DNA from: Lophium mytilinum
Taxonomy: Eukaryota > Ascomycota > Dothideomycetes > Mytilinidiales > Mytilinidiaceae
Reading direction: 5' to 3'
DNA length: 64,000 nt
Assembly (NCBI GenBank): GCA_010093605.1
Contig: MU004181.1
Location: forward strand, 1,054,001-1,118,000
The notes below the pieces were generated by a model. The model was not told the origin of the DNA. It worked only from the letters and a program-made list of their open reading frames with translations, and made no database searches. This document shows, in pieces, positions 60,306 through 64,000 of this stretch. The number at the start of each line of letters is the position of its first letter. Position 1 is the stretch's first letter. Both the position numbers and the translations under genes were made by a program.

Positions 60306-63300
60306 GTTGCCTATGTTTCTTCTGGCTTTGTGAGAAGGAATGCCACGTTATACATATAGGTTGAAATAATGTTTTTTTATGGAGAAAATGTTTGTCATCC
60401 TATAGGGAGCACATCTAGCTGGAAACTCGTGTGCTCGCTGTCGAGGCCCGGAAAGTCTTACAAGGCAGCGTAACCAAGTCCTCATGTCTGTGTCTGAACG
60501 TGCACACTTTCACTAAAAACACGTGAAAGAGGGCAACAAAGGTGCAGACAAACAACACCCTAAAGAAGAGACGCATTCAGTGCATTCCATATTGACAGCT
60601 TTGCTTCTTGTGTATATACATTTTTAATCACCGCTTGAAGTGCTCTACGAAACTCACTAAAGTGAGCCGAGACGTACCTTTCTCAACTTCGCAAATTGGC
60701 TCGCAGGATACGATGCAAACGTTGATGCAAAGTACGTAACGGTATATACGGTAGATCTGTTCGATTACTGCGTAACGCTATTTTACGAAAGCCGGTCCTG
60801 GTAGCTTAGAGACTAGTGAAACTAATGGAATGGAGAACATGTAGAAGCACCGATCTCCCACAAATAATCATCACAAACCAACGTCATAAACCTCCAACAT
60901 ACATACCATGCACTACCACCAACAACTCATCCCAGATCGCCAATACCAGCACAAACCCCAATCCATCCCTCCCCTGCCAAGCCGCAATACACTCGCACCA
61001 GGATCCCCCTCGGCATCCCCCCGAACAAAATCGCCCTACAGCCCCGCCCGGGACTACGTAATACGTACCACCTCACGGCCCTCCAGCAGGTCCTCCTCCC
61101 CCCATCGGCCGGCATCATACCACAGTCCACCATTCTGTAAATATAGACTAGACGGCCTACTACTCACCAACCTGGCTCTCCGGATCGCCAGCGCTATTGA
61201 AACTCCGCGCCAACCCTGTCTTGTTGTCGTCAACAAAACACAGCCCCGTGTCTCTCTCGGCGCGCGCATCCGAAAAGATCCCTATGTTGCGAGACACTCT
61301 AGGCATTGGTAGAAGAAATACGGGTTTGGATGGCGAGATACTTGAGCGTACCCCGGGCATGCGCGTGTCTGTCAGTACGGTATAGGGGAGCTGAGTTAAG
61401 CAGCCCGGCCCAAAGCAGCCGAGCACGCAGGCACAGGGGTGCCGAATCTGATAGGGCACGCCCCGGGGCCGTGAGCGTGTGCAGCGCTCAGCTTCGCCAC
61501 ACTGCCGGCGTGCGTACCCTCTTGAGTGGAGATGGTAGTGCTTATGGGATTTTCTTGCGAACGGGGGGGCTGGCAGAGGTGGTTATTCGTTGAAAGGTGA
61601 GGTTGGAAAGACATTTTGCAATAAGGAGTACATACGTGCAGGCCCCTCCCCTTCCTCCCTCCACCCACCCCCCACGCAAGCGTTTCAGCTGGCTGCAAGG
61701 AAGCCACGCAGAGGAAGCCAACGGGAACGCCGCTGCGGGATCGCGGGTTCAGATCCGGGGGTTGCGTGTTTCAGCGCGAGGGCGATGCGGGTGGGCGAGG
61801 CCTTTCTGGTGGTGGGGGGGGAAGATGAGAGGGAATTGGAGGTGCTGGAAAGACGGGTCTGACATGCAGAATGCTATGCTAGGCTTGGCCGCTACTTGGC
61901 TGAGTGTGCTGTTCTCTATCGTGTTTGTTCTTTGAGAAGAAATACCGTACAAATGGATGCTAGCTTCTCGCGGAGTACTATGTAGAAAGATTAAATAGAT
62001 ACGGGAGGTCCACCTCCTTGCTATTGGAGGCGTACAGAAATGCCTCGATCGATGGAGATCCAGCAGCAAATAGCTCTTGCGGGAGATCTCCAAGCCCTGT
62101 TTCAAGCCTTGTCTGGAGATGGATGCACAAGGTCCCTGGCCGTGGACAGCCACCCGTCTAAATTGACAATTAACGGGAACAAGCCACAGGTTCGCACAAC
62201 GCGGGCCCGAGAATCAAGTACTGGGTCGGCCCAAGGCTTGACGGCGGATTGCGAAAGAGCTCAGGGGGCGAATCGAGCAGTGTGAGAGGCTGTTGACCAG
62301 TGCCGGCTTCCTGTCAGCTCCGCAGGGCGTTATAGGTGTGGCTGGGTAAGCCAATAGACGGCCTGAATTGGGTAGTTCTCAATAGAAGAAGGATCCGGAG
62401 GAGCCGCCAGGCTGATGCCGCGGCTTGCGTGGTAGTAAACGCCATATAGACGGGCATACAGGCAGAGAATCTACAGAGCTCGATACGGCAGGTCTACGAA
62501 GGCATTTGGATGTGGCGATTGGCATTATGCACCTCCTGCCAGCCGACTTGCCGACCTGCCAAAAGGAAGCATGCGGTGCCTGGACGATCGACTGGCGTCC
62601 TCTCCCCACAGCCGGACAGATCGGACAGCTCGACACGGCTATCTCGGCCACTTGCGGAGACTCTTCCTGTACGACGCCGCGTGCCTCTACAGCGTGTTGC
62701 ACAGTCGAGGACACAGTGGCAAGGCGAGAAATGATGGCGGCGGCGGTTTGAAGATGGAGATTTGGGTTAGATGTGTGGCACACCTGAATGCCAATCAGGA
62801 GAACCGCGACGAGGAGCAGGGCTCGAGCAGTCTGGCAGCACGCAGCGATGGACCCACCGTCACGAGGCATGCCAGATCGCTATGACCTGCATGCTCTAGC
62901 CCTTGACAGCTGCGGGGAGCACTGGTTGCGTCTCGAGTAGGCTTGGAGGAAAAGAAAGCGCACGAGAGGCAACGGCGGCCTCTGGTCACCGCAGCGGAGC
63001 TACAGCAGGAGCCGTGGCTGGAGGCGTCGCACAGGGGAACACGGTGCGGTGACGTGCGGGTGGAGAATGAAATGACGGTCCCAATCTGAGGTGGATTGCG
63101 AGCCGTATGAGGTGGATTGAGGCCCATATTCAACCAGCTGCTCGGCCCACGGCACCCACACGAGCATCATCGCGACAAACACCGCAGGCGAAGGGCCGAT
63201 AGCATCACGAGTTCACGACACCAGTGTGCCAGTGAGGCCCGGGAGTGCCCTATCTCCACCCGGTGCCCGTGTTTGTTTACAGTGGACTGTCTTCACGACC

Positions 63301-64000
63301 GTTTGGTTATTTTAAGGCACAGGGTTTGGCAGAGGGAGGGATGTCGAGGTGAAACGGCGCGCCAGGGCCAGCTGGTGTCTCCACGAAAGGGCCTTGGCCT
63401 TCATGGAGCGTCTGGGGCCCATATCTTGCCCAGGCTTTTGGTGCTGTTCCCCCTGCATGACGCGCCGCTGCTTGGGCCGAGCGCTGAGGACTGCCGCACT
63501 TCGCGCCCAATGACATGCCGGCGACGAGGGGACAATCTGCCAGCGGAAATCAGGGTCGTGGATTGCTCTCCCCTTGTGCTGCCGCGATCTGCCAGCCGTC
63601 GTTGCTGGTCGTTGCTGTCGGCGAGGATGGAGGACGCGGCGAGATTGCTCGATACTGAGCTATGGAGCCCCCGGCTTCCTCTCCTCGTCCTTCACTTCGC
63701 CGGCCCGCTTTGGGATGAACTCGTGGCTGCCGCGTCGCCTTTTCGGGCTCTCTGGCGCACCGCTGGGCCCATTCCAGCTTAGATGCGGCCGTGCCGAGTG
63801 CGCCGACCTGTTTGCAACCGTGAGATGGAGCCCGCTGATTCGTCGACGCCCTGGAGGTGTGCCTGCAGCCTGTCACGCTGAGCCGATTCCGCCATCAGCC
63901 ATCGTTCCAGAGGTTGCGTGCCGTGTCGTCTTAATCGTGATGAGCAGCACTGCGAGCTCCGTCGGCAACGACACCGCGGGACGAGCGAGCTGTCGTTGCA
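60306..64000. other. Right-end region, no supported gene
   Basis: These 3.7 kb become GC-rich to the right of about 61000. Open frames exist on both strands (longest 63117-63782, +), but they are Arg/Cys/Ser-rich, overlap antisense frames of similar length, and show no domain. A short duplication of GAGGTGGATTG occurs near 63091 and 63108. It may contain RNA genes or exons that I cannot see. Confidence 0.4.

Noticed and set aside
61735-61765. tRNA-like T-arm sequence (GGTTCAGATCC)
   Set aside because: The conserved A58 is replaced, and no D-arm, anticodon arm or acceptor pairing could be found around it.
63117-63782. Open frame of about 221 codons near the right end
   Set aside because: Arg/Cys-rich translation typical of chance frames in GC-rich DNA. 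A competing antisense frame exists and no motif is visible.

Overview
The window is nuclear DNA of a filamentous ascomycete (Pezizomycotina). Most genes are split by short GT-AG introns of about 45-75 bp. The gene set is typical of filamentous fungi: hybrid histidine kinase, RTA1 protein, Zn2Cys6 regulator, BZZ1, SUN-family wall protein, MYND/DUF4470 protein and CorA-like giant. A 6.3-kb block also carries the CpA-to-TpA signature of repeat-induced point mutation (RIP). The class (perhaps Dothideomycetes) cannot be fixed from sequence alone. All gene models below were spliced by hand, with exon lengths checked for an open frame.

Layout, left part. PUB1/TIA-1-like RNA-binding protein (783-2510, -) is divergent from an acidic-tail protein that may be Mediator Med2-like (3394-4601, +). 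A secreted type-B carboxylesterase/lipase (5033-6778, -) follows, then about 2 kb without a clear gene. An ADP-ribosylglycohydrolase with a 14-nt exon (9403-11128, +) converges on a 1254-residue DUF4470/MYND protein (11298-15341, -). Next comes a RIP-destroyed non-LTR retrotransposon (about 15.7-21.96 kb).

Middle. An F-box-like protein (23993-25065, -) is divergent from a nine-exon hybrid histidine kinase (25833-30283, +). An RTA1 membrane protein (30682-31607, -) and a Zn2Cys6 transcription factor (32299-33659, +) share one promoter, which holds two inverted copies of a 17-bp palindromic motif. Then follow a DUF202 membrane protein (34306-35497, +), the mRNA-export helicase DBP5 (36144-37820, -) and BZZ1 (38775-41364, +; F-BAR, C1, two SH3).

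Right part. A diverged tandem array of about 177-bp units (about 42.09-43.80 kb) lies in a gene-poor stretch. After it come a SUN-family secreted protein (46294-47680, +), a CCCH zinc-finger protein with a lysine-rich repeat tract (49231-50944, +), a RIP-damaged lectin pseudogene (51339-52500, -), a 1452-residue CorA-like protein (53494-57904, -) and a tubby/LURP-one-like protein (59427-60305, +). The last 3.7 kb shows no convincing gene.

The intact genes are mostly unrelated housekeeping and signalling functions. The one apparent functional pairing is the divergent RTA1/Zn2Cys6 module. The two genome-defence scars (LINE fossil and lectin pseudogene) share the same mutation signature. No rRNA, tRNA or CRISPR was seen.
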